Assembly: GCF_001460635.1 (NCBI RefSeq)
Contig: NZ_LN907858.1
Location: 1-64,000, forward strand
Direction: 5' to 3'
DNA: 64,000 nt
Origin: Helicobacter typhlonius
GTDB taxonomy: Bacteria; Campylobacterota; Campylobacteria; Campylobacterales; Helicobacteraceae
This document shows positions 44,324-53,727 of the stretch, in pieces. Both the position numbers and the translations under genes were made by a program. The notes under the pieces were generated by a model. That model ran no database searches and was not told the origin of the DNA. It saw only the letters and a list, made by a program, of their open reading frames with translations. Every line of letters starts with the position of its first letter. Position 1 is the first letter of the stretch.

Positions 44324-46954
44324 TTACAAGGTTTTATTTTTAGCAATTTCCTTATATGTCTCAAAGACATCACCTATTTTTATGTCGTTATAGTTTTCGA
44401 GCATAATCCCACATTCATAACCCTTTGAGACTTCTTTGACATCGTCTTTAAATCTTTTAAGTGAGGTGATAGCACCTGTATGCACCACTACACCATCGCG
44501 TATAAGGCGCACCTTGATACCTCTTTGAATGCTGCCATCAACCACCATACAGCCTGCGACTGTGCCGACTTTTGGGATATTAAAGGTTTCACGCACTTCA
44601 GCCTGTCCTGTATTTTCTTCCTCAATTACAGGTGACATAAGTCCGCCAAGCAATGCTTTAATATCATCAAATAAATTATAAATCACAGAATAAGTTTTAA
44701 TCTCCACACCAAGCTCTTTAGCCTTTGCCTTTACGCTTCCTGTTGGGCGGACATTGAATCCTAAAATGACACTATTATCGCTCGTAGCGCATAGGCTTAT
44801 GTCGCTTTCGCTAATACCGCCCACGCCAAAGCCAATCACATTTACGCGCACCTCGTCATTGCTCATCTTTTCCACATTTGCCTTAATCGCCTCAAGACTT
44901 CCTTGTGTATCTGCCTTGATGATGAGTGGCAAGGTTTTCAAATTGCCCTGTGCCACCATTTCACCTAGCTCGTCAAAGGTAGCTTTCGTACTTTTACTCA
45001 ATTCTTTTTGACGCAGATATAATGCTCGTTTTTGTGCGTATTCCCTCGCCACAGCGTCATTTTCCACGCTTAGAAGCATCGCACCAGCTTGTGGCACGAG
45101 CGACAGCCCGGTAACCACAGCTACACCAGAGGGATAAAGCTCCTTAATGTTCTGTCCCCTATCATCAAGTAATGCCCTCACTCGCCCAAAAGCAGTATCC
45201 GCAACAACCGAATCCCCAAGCTTAAGCACACCATTTTGCACGATGATAGTTGCCACAGGTCCGCGCCCCTTTTCCAAACTCGCTTCAAGTACAATTGCCT
45301 TTGCTTGTCCTTGTTGTGTGGCTTTGAGTTCAAGCACTTCGGCTTGAATAAGGATTGTTTCAAGCAGATTCTCAACGCCCTTACCTGTTTTGGCAGAAAT
45401 AGGGATAAATTCATATTCTCCACCCCATTCATTTGGTGTGAATCCAAGCTCGGCGCACTCGGCTTTGAGCTTATCGGGATTGGCATTTTCTTTATCCATT
45501 TTATTCATCGCGATGATGATTTGCACATTAGCGGCTTTGGCGTGATTAAGTGCTTCAATAGTTTGCTGTTTTACGCCATCATCGGCAGCAATTACAATAA
45601 TGGCAATGTCTGTTACTTGTGCGCCTCTGCTTCGCATTTGTGTGAAAGCTTCGTGTCCGGGCGTATCGATAAAACTAATTTTTTTGTTATTTTTTTCCAC
45701 CATATACGCGCCGATATGCTGGGTAATACCCCCTGCTTCACCGCTTGCCACGCGTGAATTACGAATATAGTCAAGCAATGAAGTTTTCCCGTGATCTACG
45801 TGTCCCATAATCGTAACAACAGGAGGGCGTTCAAATTCTGGTGTGTCGCCTTGACTAGAAGATTCTAATCCCTCGTGTGGATTCACATCTTGGATTGAAA
45901 TCTCAAGCTCAAATTCCTCACTTAGAATCTCAATCGCGTCTCTATCCAAAAAGTCATTTTTTGTCGCCATTACACCGAGATTAAATAGCACCTTTATCAC
46001 ATCTTTGAGTTCGGCATTGATGAGTTCGGCAAACTCATATACGCGTATTTCCTCGGGAATAGAAATAGGACCTTTTACCTTGTCCGTATTTTTCACAATC
46101 TTAGGTGGTTTGCGCCTCTTACCCCCACGCTTAATGCTCCCCTCGTTCATCCACGGATTCTTACGATGTATCTGCACCCGCTCGGTAATTGCTTGGCGGA
46201 TTTGGTTTCTCTCCTCCTCATCACGCACTTGTGTTTCATTCAGGTCAAAAAGCACAATCTCATCTTGCTCATCATCGTAGCTAGATGCAATATCTCTATT
46301 ATCGAGAATGTGAATCTTTTGATCCGTGTGTTTATGGGCGACTTTGGGCTTTAGCTTGTCTTTTTTCTGTCGTTTTTGCTCCCCATTGGCACTATCGGCT
46401 AGAAGTTCCTTATAGCTTAGCGTGGGCTTTTTGACTTCCTCTTTTTTAGATTCTGTTTGTGGCTCCTCCACTTTGTTTCTACGCACAATGCGTAAACCCT
46501 TTTTGGGTTCCATAGGCTTAATACTTGTATCTAGCTCTATGTTAGGGGCTTGTTGCTCTGGTGTAGTGTCCTCATTGTGGGGTTGTGTTTTTGTTTCTAT
46601 TTCTATTCTTTTCTCTGCCTGTTCTTTGGTTTGTTTGGTGCTTTTACTACTTGTTTTTTTAGTAGTCTTTGTTACCTTATTCTTGCTCTCTTTGCTTTCT
46701 TTTGATTCTTTAGAGTCTTTGTTCCCCTTAGTCGCACTCTCTTTGCTTTCTTTTTGCTCCGGCTCTTGTGTGGGGATTGGATTCACACCTGTGGTCATAT
46801 ATTCAAGCAGCCAACCTGCTTCTTCCATTGTGATAGAGCTTGAGGCTGTTTTGACTTTCAAGCCCATTTCTTTAGCTATTTTAAAAGCATCACCTGCTTT
46901 TTTACCAACCTCGCTTGCTACATCGGCTAACCTTACTTTTTCCATAGATTCCAT
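44324..46954 (-). CDS. infB: Translation initiation factor IF-2
   Basis: IF-2 is the GTPase that brings fMet-tRNA to the ribosome. GTP-binding motifs [12 protein letters not shown] near residue 381, DTPGHEAF and NKMD are intact. The N-terminal 250 residues are a charged linker with Lys-Glu-Ser repeats ([14 protein letters not shown]), and the C-terminal domains II-IV are complete. At 876 residues it is of ordinary Helicobacter length. Its start overlaps the YlxR gene by 22 bases. In H. pylori rbfA follows; here an unrelated glycan cluster follows instead. Confidence 0.97.
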   Translation of the reverse strand: MESMEKVRLADVASEVGKKAGDAFKIAKEMGLKVKTASSSITMEEAGWLLEYMTTGVNPIPTQEPEQKESKESATKGNKDSKESKESKESKNKVTKTTKKTSSKSTKQTKEQAEKRIEIETKTQPHNEDTTPEQQAPNIELDTSIKPMEPKKGLRIVRRNKVEEPQTESKKEEVKKPTLSYKELLADSANGEQKRQKKDKLKPKVAHKHTDQKIHILDNRDIASSYDDEQDEIVLFDLNETQVRDEEERNQIRQAITERVQIHRKNPWMNEGSIKRGGKRRKPPKIVKNTDKVKGPISIPEEIRVYEFAELINAELKDVIKVLFNLGVMATKNDFLDRDAIEILSEEFELEISIQDVNPHEGLESSSQGDTPEFERPPVVTIMGHVDHGKTSLLDYIRNSRVASGEAGGITQHIGAYMVEKNNKKISFIDTPGHEAFTQMRSRGAQVTDIAIIVIAADDGVKQQTIEALNHAKAANVQIIIAMNKMDKENANPDKLKAECAELGFTPNEWGGEYEFIPISAKTGKGVENLLETILIQAEVLELKATQQGQAKAIVLEASLEKGRGPVATIIVQNGVLKLGDSVVADTAFGRVRALLDDRGQNIKELYPSGVAVVTGLSLVPQAGAMLLSVENDAVAREYAQKRALYLRQKELSKSTKATFDELGEMVAQGNLKTLPLIIKADTQGSLEAIKANVEKMSNDEVRVNVIGFGVGGISESDISLCATSDNSVILGFNVRPTGSVKAKAKELGVEIKTYSVIYNLFDDIKALLGGLMSPVIEEENTGQAEVRETFNIPKVGTVAGCMVVDGSIQRGIKVRLIRDGVVVHTGAITSLKRFKDDVKEVSKGYECGIMLENYNDIKIGDVFETYKEIAKNKTL

Positions 46955-47184
46955 ATCTCCTTTATATGTTCTATCTGTTCTTCATTGACTTGTAGTTTAT
47001 TCATCTTGATGACTATTTGAAATGTTTTGGGTTGCGCTAGGCACTCCTCACACACATAAAAACTTCGCCCCTTCCCACTAAATTCACATAGGGAGTAATT
47101 AATATTTTGCAGTCTTAAAAGCTCCTTTTGCTGAAATCTCCCGCGACATTTTATGCACATACGCGTTTGTTTTGGCATTCTCAC
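46933..47184 (-). CDS. YlxR family (DUF448) RNA-binding protein
   Basis: An 83-residue protein with RMCIKCRGRF at the N-terminus (CxxC) and GRSFYVCEECL in the middle, typical of YlxR, which is encoded before infB in many bacteria and binds RNA. It overlaps infB and follows thrB by 19 bases. Confidence 0.88.
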   Translation of the reverse strand: MRMPKQTRMCIKCRGRFQQKELLRLQNINYSLCEFSGKGRSFYVCEECLAQPKTFQIVIKMNKLQVNEEQIEHIKEIWNLWKK

Positions 47185-47203
47185 GCTATTATACCCAAAG
47201 ATT

Positions 47204-48100
47204 CTATGATTGCACCAAGTTAGCGCCTATATTGTCAAATTCGCACTCAAGCACGCGGAATTGCGGGAAGCGTCCTCGCAGAATCTGCATTAAATTTGCG
47301 CTATCATCGCGGTAGCAGATATTCAAAAATGACGAGCCAGAGCCCGAGAGCGTGGAAAGGAGCGCACCATTGTGTAATGCAAGTTTTTGCACACTAAAGA
47401 GTGCAGGGCAGTTTTTCATACGCGCCTTTTGGTGGAATCTATCTCTGCTTGCTTCCCTCAAAAGCTCCCATTTATGCGTGATAAACGCCGCACTTAGCAT
47501 ACACGAGCGCGAGAGATTAAACACCGCGTCTTTTGTCGTATATTTTTTAGGTAGATTGCGGCGAGACATTTTTGTAGAAATGGATATGTTTGGAATCACT
47601 ATCACTGCTTTTATATCCGCGGGCAGTTCCGCCTGAAAGCTCACCACTTCATTGGTTTTGTCATTTAGCATAGCGATATTGAATCCCCCATAGAGTGCGG
47701 GAGTGATGTTATCAGGGTGATTTTCGTATTTGAGGGCGAGTTGCAAAATTTCGGACTTATTTATAGGCTTTTGCATTATATGATACGCACTTACAATCGC
47801 GCCAATAATTACCGCCGAGCTCGAGCCAAGCCCGCGCGATATGGGTATGGCATTGTCAAAACTAAACTTGAAATGCCCCTGCGGATAGTCATATAGGCTT
47901 AGAATCTCATTGAAAATCCTTACAAATACATTATCTACGCGCAATTTTGGGTGCTCCTCGCCTTCCCCCGAGATATGAATACTGCTAAGACGCGAGGGCG
48001 TGATGCTAAAGCTATTGTGTAGCTTCAACGCCAAGCCCAAAGTATCAAAACCCGGTCCAAGATTTGCGCTTGTCGCAGGGACAGAGATAATCACACGCAC
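47204..48100 (-). CDS. thrB: Homoserine kinase
   Basis: A GHMP-family kinase phosphorylating homoserine in threonine synthesis. The ATP-binding motif PISRGLGSSSAVIIGAI lies near residue 89, and the start VPATSANLGPGFDTLGLAL and the late TLSGSGSS are family signatures. Length (298 aa) is normal. It is the first gene of the thrB-ylxR-infB operon, which from memory lies next to the lpxC block in H. pylori. Confidence 0.96.
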   Translation of the reverse strand: MRVIISVPATSANLGPGFDTLGLALKLHNSFSITPSRLSSIHISGEGEEHPKLRVDNVFVRIFNEILSLYDYPQGHFKFSFDNAIPISRGLGSSSAVIIGAIVSAYHIMQKPINKSEILQLALKYENHPDNITPALYGGFNIAMLNDKTNEVVSFQAELPADIKAVIVIPNISISTKMSRRNLPKKYTTKDAVFNLSRSCMLSAAFITHKWELLREASRDRFHQKARMKNCPALFSVQKLALHNGALLSTLSGSGSSFLNICYRDDSANLMQILRGRFPQFRVLECEFDNIGANLVQS

Positions 48101-48248
48101 TCCTTATGCTAAAAATTGCGTGATTATAATGTGTTTTTGGTTGTATTTTCTTTAGATTATCATATTTTGGGCGAAAAAGTGGAAAACAATGCAAGTTATC
48201 TTGAAAAGATTCAAAAAACCTATCAATCTTTAGAATCTTTGCATTATT

Positions 48249-48890
48249 TCAGCGCACCCTGTATCGCAAAATCGTCTTAAAATTGCAAGGTGCAGTGCGG
48301 TGGGGATTGCTTAAATAAATCTCTGTATGTATCGTGTCTATGCGTGTAAGATGATGTGCTAGACAATAGCTATCCATTATCGCAAAAGTTTTAGGTTCAT
48401 CATCAAATGCGCCCTTGTGTAGCATTTGCACACATTTGCCCTCCTGCATAGTCTCAAAGTCAATGTCAGTAAGATAGTCAAGTTTTTTCTTTTTTATCAG
48501 GCTTTCTTTGGTAGATTCTATATGTTCTCGCCCGATAAAATGAGGTTGGCATATCATTATTTTGTAATGGAGCTCATCTTTATCTAGCTTTGCCTGTTCG
48601 TGTCCTGCTGCTTGCTTTTTGCCCCATATGCCCTCTAATGGATACACAGCATAATCGTCAATATTTTCACCCGTGTTTTTGTCTTTTTGTAAAAGTTGGG
48701 ATTTTTTATATGCCATTTTGAGCGCATAAGCAAGAGAAAAAAGCGCAGAAACTTTGTGTGAAAAAATCTCTTCATTTGGATTTCCTATGCCTGTAAGCGT
48801 AATGAAATTTTGTGCTGGTATTTCAAGCACACAGGGTGTTGTCTTTGCCCCATAGAGTGTCTTTTCTTGCTTTTTGTAGTCGTATTTCAT
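48249..48890 (-). CDS. GyrI-like small-molecule-binding protein
   Basis: A 213-residue protein of the GyrI-like type: MKYDYKKQEKTLYGAKTTP at the start, ITLTGIGNPNEE in the middle and EIYLSNPHRTAPCNFKTILR at the end. The ATG at 48890 follows AAGGA; an in-frame start 13 codons upstream is less likely. A frameshifted paralogue lies at 35042-35691, which shows by comparison what the intact N-terminus looks like. The ligand is unknown. Confidence 0.8.
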   Translation of the reverse strand: MKYDYKKQEKTLYGAKTTPCVLEIPAQNFITLTGIGNPNEEIFSHKVSALFSLAYALKMAYKKSQLLQKDKNTGENIDDYAVYPLEGIWGKKQAAGHEQAKLDKDELHYKIMICQPHFIGREHIESTKESLIKKKKLDYLTDIDFETMQEGKCVQMLHKGAFDDEPKTFAIMDSYCLAHHLTRIDTIHTEIYLSNPHRTAPCNFKTILRYRVR

Positions 48891-49048
48891 AGGGATTCCT
48901 TGTGAAAATTTGGCTTTAGAATCTTGCACGACATTATAGCCAAATTAAACACGAGCTTACGGGGTATTATATCAATTTTGATAATGGTTTGCAATACATT
49001 TTCATTGATTCTGTAAAATCCGCAGAATTTATATTTAAAGGAACTTTT

Positions 49049-49753
49049 ATGAAACTCCTACCTCACATTGTTCTTTGTAGTGTTTTGTGTATAGGCTGCT
49101 CTTCCGGGTCAAAAGCGCCAAATATACCACAACACACATACATAAAACAAAAAAATTTAGGCATAGGGGATAGCCCTACACCACCTAAAAATTTAAAGAT
49201 ACCGGGCAAAAAATCGCGCAAAATTTTAAAGCAGCAAGAAAACAAAAGACTACCCTTTAGAGATTTAAAATCTAATGCGCCAAAAGTGCCTAAAAATGAA
49301 TCCGACCCCGTATCGATTATGTCCTCAAGTGGGGGCGTTTTGACGCTTTGGGCTTTGAAGGAGGGGAATTGGGTGTGGGGTTATCCTCCGCTTGATGCGC
49401 ACGAGTTTGGGGAGGCTTTATTTTGGCGCGTGGTGAGCTTTGAAAATCATCAAGTGATGATTAAAAATATCGCTAAAGGCACTTGTCTAGAGGCATATAG
49501 AAATGGCGTGATTCACAGCCAATGCAATCAAAAGGCATCAACGCAGTTTTGGACTTTTAACTTTTTTGATAATCAAGCTGTGCAGATTCAAAATGTCGCT
49601 ACAAAAACTTGTCTGCAAACACCCACTTTCCGCCATACGACCTATTATAGTATCTTTCTTACGCAATGTGCTATCAATATGCCCAATCTTGACCAGCAGT
49701 GGTATATGGTACCGATCATAAACCCTGCGCCAGTGATTTTTTCAACAAATTAA
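49049..49753 (+). CDS. cdtA: Cytolethal distending toxin subunit A
   Basis: A lipoprotein with signal sequence and lipobox LCIGC, a proline/lysine-rich linker and a ricin-type beta-trefoil (about 95-234) with GGVLTLWALKEGNWVWGYP and repeated QxW-like motifs (SQCNQKASTQFWTF, DQQWYMVP). With CdtC it binds the host cell surface and delivers CdtB. The ATG at 49049 follows AAAGGAAC; an in-frame start at 48989 lacks a site. It lies 10 bases before cdtB. Confidence 0.92.
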   Translation: MKLLPHIVLCSVLCIGCSSGSKAPNIPQHTYIKQKNLGIGDSPTPPKNLKIPGKKSRKILKQQENKRLPFRDLKSNAPKVPKNESDPVSIMSSSGGVLTLWALKEGNWVWGYPPLDAHEFGEALFWRVVSFENHQVMIKNIAKGTCLEAYRNGVIHSQCNQKASTQFWTFNFFDNQAVQIQNVATKTCLQTPTFRHTTYYSIFLTQCAINMPNLDQQWYMVPIINPAPVIFSTN

Positions 49754-49763
49754 GGAGTAAATA

Positions 49764-50585
49764 ATGAAAATATTTTTATTTCTTTTTATAAGTTTTAACC
49801 TTGCTTTTGCAAATCTTGAAGAATTTAGAGTAAGCACTTGGAATCTGCAAGGCTCATCAGCAAATACCGAAAGTAAATGGAATATAAGTGTGCGACAGCT
49901 TGTAACCGGTGCTAATCCTGCAAATATTCTTATGGTGCAAGAGGCGGGTGCAGTTCCTTCTTCAGCGGTTAGGACAGAGCGGAGAGTGCAGCCCGGTGGC
50001 ACACCGGTAGAGGAATTCACTTGGAATCTTGGCTCATCGTCTCGCCCACGCAATGTATTTATCTATTACGCGCCACTTGATGTCGGAGCACGGAGAGTGA
50101 ATCTCGCCATAGTAAGCGATAGGAGAGCTGATGAGGTGTTTGTGATTTCTCAAAGCACAATTGCTCCGCAAACCTCGCGCCCAGTGCTTGGTATTCGCAT
50201 TGGCAATGATGTATTTTTCAATATCCACGCATTAGCAAGTGGTGGTGGGGATGCTGCTGCATTGGTTACAGCAGTGCATGATAATTTTATCAATATGCCG
50301 CAGTATAATTGGCTTATTGCGGGGGATTTTAATCGAGACCCGGCAAATTTACAAGCGGGGCTTGATACCAGAATCACAAATCATATTAGAATCGCCGCCC
50401 CAAATTCTGCCACGCATTTTGGTGCAAGGGGTGCAAACAGGACGCTTGATTACGCTGTGATTGGTCGCTCAAGCGAAAGCCGCTCTGCTTTGTCTTTGCC
50501 ACCCATTGTTGCGCTCATTATGGTGGCAAATATCCGCGCACACCTTGCATCCGACCATACTCCGGTGCATTTTGGACGCTTTTAG
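49764..50585 (+). CDS. cdtB: Cytolethal distending toxin subunit B (DNase)
   Basis: The active subunit, a DNase I-like nuclease that enters the host nucleus and causes double-strand breaks and G2 arrest. The signal peptide (MKIFLFLFISFNLAFA) is followed by WNLQGSSANTESKW, the catalytic-site strands VQEAG, FFNIHALASGG, GDFNRDP and the final SDHTPVHFGRF. All expected active-site residues are present. At 273 residues its length equals that of known Helicobacter CdtB proteins. Confidence 0.96.
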   Translation: MKIFLFLFISFNLAFANLEEFRVSTWNLQGSSANTESKWNISVRQLVTGANPANILMVQEAGAVPSSAVRTERRVQPGGTPVEEFTWNLGSSSRPRNVFIYYAPLDVGARRVNLAIVSDRRADEVFVISQSTIAPQTSRPVLGIRIGNDVFFNIHALASGGGDAAALVTAVHDNFINMPQYNWLIAGDFNRDPANLQAGLDTRITNHIRIAAPNSATHFGARGANRTLDYAVIGRSSESRSALSLPPIVALIMVANIRAHLASDHTPVHFGRF

Positions 50586-50594
50586 GAGGTAACT

Positions 50595-51143
50595 ATGAAA
50601 AAATTTTTATTGATTTTTGCTTTTTTTGCCTTTTTGTATGCAGATGATCCAGAGGATTTACCTGATTTTACTTCACCATTTTCGTTAAGGAGTGTTATGC
50701 TAGGCGATGCGCTAGCTCCAGACCCGGATAATCCAAATTGGAATCTCAAAGAAATTGCGCTTACTCCACAAATGCGCAAGGGTGATCCATTTGATAAATT
50801 TAATTTGGGCGCAGTGCAATTTGTTAATACAAACAAGCCGGATATGTGTTTGGGGATTGAAGAGAGTGGATTTTTTGGGCTTAAGTCTTGCGAGGAGGAT
50901 TTGCGTAGTCAAAAGTTTCAAACCCTCTTTACGATTATACCAACTGCTATAGATGCGGTGCAGATTCGCTCTTTTGTTTTGAATAAAGATGAATGTATCG
51001 CTGCGTTTTTGAATCCGAGACTACCCTCAGGCGTGGGCATAGGCATCAAGAATTGTGTTGTCGATAAATTCTCTAATGTGCCTGTTAGCCATCTTATTTT
51101 GATAACGCCCGAGCTAAGAGAGGCAAAGACGATTAATCCGTAG
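50595..51143 (+). CDS. cdtC: Cytolethal distending toxin subunit C
   Basis: A 182-residue secreted protein (signal peptide MKKFLLIFAFFAFLYA) with a ricin-like beta-trefoil, including KPDMCLGIEESGFFGLKSC. CdtC pairs with CdtA to bind the host cell. AGGAGG precedes the ATG, nine bases after cdtB. It completes an intact cdtABC operon. Confidence 0.93.
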   Translation: MKKFLLIFAFFAFLYADDPEDLPDFTSPFSLRSVMLGDALAPDPDNPNWNLKEIALTPQMRKGDPFDKFNLGAVQFVNTNKPDMCLGIEESGFFGLKSCEEDLRSQKFQTLFTIIPTAIDAVQIRSFVLNKDECIAAFLNPRLPSGVGIGIKNCVVDKFSNVPVSHLILITPELREAKTINP

Positions 51144-51218
51144 GGGGCAGGGGGAGTTTGTGAATTTAGAATCTAAGCTGTATTTAAGGTAAAACAAAGA
51201 GTTATTTTTGCTTGCTAG

Positions 51219-51461
51219 ATTTTAAATTTCCAAAGTTTCTGTGTAATTATATCTCTCGTTGATAAAGTCTCAACGCATAAAATCAAAGGTATTTTGTGTT
51301 TGGGCGAAAAACATAATGCTATGTTTGTGAAATTTAAGCAGCTTAGGCAAAAAGATATTGAGAATCTCAAAAAAGAGATTCACGATAGCAAAGCCAAAAT
51401 TGATGAGCTACAAACACAGCAAAGCATCTTGCAAACACTTCAAAAAGGAGACACAAAATGA
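51219..51461 (+). pseudogene. 3' remnant of an unidentified coiled-coil protein
   Basis: The frame is open from 51219 to TGA at 51459-51461 without a ribosome binding site for any internal start. It reads SLVDKVSTHKIKGILCLGE and then a coiled coil (KFKQLRQKDIENLKKEIHD). It looks like the tail of a longer gene that lost its front, lying between cdtC and the dynamin genes. Confidence 0.45.
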
Positions 51462-51784
51462 GTACAACAACAGCGGCAGCAGCAAATATTGGGGGGGCAA
51501 TTCGCATATCTCGTTGATTGCGATGGGCAGAATCTCAAGCTCTATCTAGGCATTTCCAACAATCTTCCACACACTCCACACAGGCGCATGACATAGACAA
51601 TGCCGCATTTTTGCGCGACACCTTTGCGGGAATTTATGCAGGCTCGCATTGTGAGGCTTGCGCACAAAATCCGCTTCAAACCCTACTTGCCTATGCGCAG
51701 GCTATGCTCGGAATCCCATCGCTCAAGAAACCACACAAACAAAGCAAGAAATACTGCATTTCGCTTGTTGGGGGAAATGCATGA
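51458..51784 (+). pseudogene. Decayed gene with two frame breaks before the dynamin-like pair
   Basis: AAAAAGGAG before ATG 51458 reads MSTTTAAAANIGG, then a G7 run. With six G the frame would continue QFAYLVDCDGQNLKLYLGIS; a second break then leads to DNAAFLRDTFAGIYAGSHC and on to TGA at 51782-51784. The stop overlaps the start of the GTPase gene. The family is not certain; it may be the front end of a large HerA-like ATPase. Confidence 0.45.
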
Positions 51785-53727
51785 TGAATCCATCACATCT
51801 TAGGGAAATCTACCATAACGTTAAAGCCAAACTTCATGAAATCAATGCATGCCTCGCCAATCAAGAAGGGGAATATTTTAAAAAACAAGTTCTGTCTCTC
51901 GAAAATGTTCAAAAAGACCTTGATTCCAAGTTAGATTCCTTAAACCAAGATGCTGAATGGGATATTTTTACCATTGCATTCTATGGTGAAACCAATGCAG
52001 GAAAATCTACTCTCATTGAAGCCCTGCGGATTTATTTTGGAGAAAAAACAAAAATGGATTCATGGAATGAATTTAAAAATATCTATGAGCCATTTATAAA
52101 ACAAAAAGAAAACTTGGAACAAAATATACATGAACAAGAACAAGCTATTGACGAATTATCTAAATATATTTTAGAACAAATGCTATTAGAACAACATAAG
52201 CGAAAATCTCTTTGGTATCGCTTTTTCTCATTTTTTAGCACCCATTCTCTAGCAAAACAAATTAAAAATCTTGAAAAAGAGCTTGATAATAAGAAATCAC
52301 TCTACAATCAAACTCAAGAATCCTTACAGACCTTATTGAATAGATTGCTTCGCTTGAGTGATGGCAACATAATTGGCGATGGACGTTCGGATTTCACGCG
52401 TGAGGTAACTTCTTATATCTTTAGTATCAACAATCAAAACTTCCAAATCCTTGATGTGCCCGGCATTGAAGGCGATGAAATACAAGTGAACAATTCCATA
52501 CTTTCCGCAACAAGGAAGGCGCATTGTGTGTTCTATATTACACGCGTGCCCACTCCTCCACAAAAGGGCGATGATAACAAAAAAGGCACGCTCGAAAAAA
52601 TTAAAGAGCATTTAGGTGCACAAACAGAAGTATATAGTATCTTCAATAAATCCATCACCAATACTCAACGACTAGAACAAGCTTTGGTCAATGAGGGCGA
52701 AAAGCAAAGCCTACAAGTGCTCGATGAAAAAATGCAAGAAGCTTTGGGCGAACATTATGTTGGCAGAAAAGAGCTTTCTGCAAAAGTAGCCTTTCTGGCT
52801 CTTGCTGAATGTTTGTTTGCTGAAAGCAAGAAACGTGAGAGGGAAAAATTTTTAAGTAAATATGACTCGATAACCTTACTTCAGAAAAGTGGTTTTGGGG
52901 AATTTGCAGATTTTATTGTAAGGGATTTGGTCAAAGACACACAAGGCAAAATCAAAAAATCCCATTACAATAGAGCCAATGCAATACTTTGTGGACTTCA
53001 AGGATTACTTACAAAGATTTCTGCGACATACGAAAAACTTTTAAGCGATGCCAAAAATGAAGTAGATGATACAAAAAATAATCTTGAACACATCAAAACT
53101 CAAAACCTAAAAGCAATCTCAAATAAGATTGATGAATGTATCGAAGAATTTAAAATAAATATAAGGAAGTATACTTATAAACTCATTGATTCCGATGTGA
53201 GTGATAAAGAGTTTGAAAGACTACAAAAAGACATACAAGAAGAACTAGATAATCTCAAGAGACGCATTTCGTATATGATTCAAGACTTTAATTACAATCT
53301 TCAAATAGACTTTGGACATGATATATCTATGGACATGAAAAGTGGCATTGACACTGTGGGAATTCCTTTTACCCTGGCAAACTCTTGGAATCCCGTAGGC
53401 TGGACGGCTGCTGCACTAATGGGGATAGCGATGTTGATAGGTCTTGGTAAGTCTATATATAAATTTTTCAGCTCCGATTATAAAAAATCGGAGCAAAAAA
53501 GAGTAGCTAACAAAAATCTCGAAAGAATATCAGAAAATATCAAAGAAAACACAGAAAAAGAGCTGGAGAAGCTTCGCAGAAACGTAAATGAGTATATGCA
53601 AACGCTCCAACAAGAATGCGAAACAGTAACTGAACACATACGAGAGCCTTATATTTTTATTTGTCGAACACAAAAAGAAGTCAAGCAACTCACATACCAA
53701 ATCCAACGCGAAGGAGAACTTCCATGA
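51781..53727 (+). CDS. Dynamin-like GTPase (LeoB/LeoC type)
   Basis: The P-loop GETNAGKST (residues 69-77) is followed by a coiled-coil insertion (about 115-195). The switch motif LDVPGIEGDE near 225 and a nucleotide-specificity motif in FNKS come next. A long helical part contains a hydrophobic stretch, GWTAAALMGIAMLIGLGKS, near residue 540 that could insert into membrane. ATGATG at 51781 follows GGGGGAA. It overlaps the LeoA-like gene by four bases. By layout it corresponds to one of the LeoB/LeoC partners of ETEC LeoA. Confidence 0.75.
   Translation: MMNPSHLREIYHNVKAKLHEINACLANQEGEYFKKQVLSLENVQKDLDSKLDSLNQDAEWDIFTIAFYGETNAGKSTLIEALRIYFGEKTKMDSWNEFKNIYEPFIKQKENLEQNIHEQEQAIDELSKYILEQMLLEQHKRKSLWYRFFSFFSTHSLAKQIKNLEKELDNKKSLYNQTQESLQTLLNRLLRLSDGNIIGDGRSDFTREVTSYIFSINNQNFQILDVPGIEGDEIQVNNSILSATRKAHCVFYITRVPTPPQKGDDNKKGTLEKIKEHLGAQTEVYSIFNKSITNTQRLEQALVNEGEKQSLQVLDEKMQEALGEHYVGRKELSAKVAFLALAECLFAESKKREREKFLSKYDSITLLQKSGFGEFADFIVRDLVKDTQGKIKKSHYNRANAILCGLQGLLTKISATYEKLLSDAKNEVDDTKNNLEHIKTQNLKAISNKIDECIEEFKINIRKYTYKLIDSDVSDKEFERLQKDIQEELDNLKRRISYMIQDFNYNLQIDFGHDISMDMKSGIDTVGIPFTLANSWNPVGWTAAALMGIAMLIGLGKSIYKFFSSDYKKSEQKRVANKNLERISENIKENTEKELEKLRRNVNEYMQTLQQECETVTEHIREPYIFICRTQKEVKQLTYQIQREGELP

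Noticed and set aside
45236..45757. Plus-strand 173-residue frame within infB
   Set aside because: Shadow of infB, whose frame and motifs are certain.
46422..46988. Plus-strand 188-residue frame opposite the infB linker
   Set aside because: Serine/leucine-rich complement of the Lys-Glu-Ser repeats; an artefact of codon bias.
48975..49018. Possible Fur half-site before cdtA
   Set aside because: GATAATG occurs but no symmetric partner follows at the right distance; too weak to claim iron control.
51491..51497. G7 run as a phase-variation switch
   Set aside because: Restoring the first frame meets a second break about 70 bases later, so the gene cannot be switched on by this tract alone.
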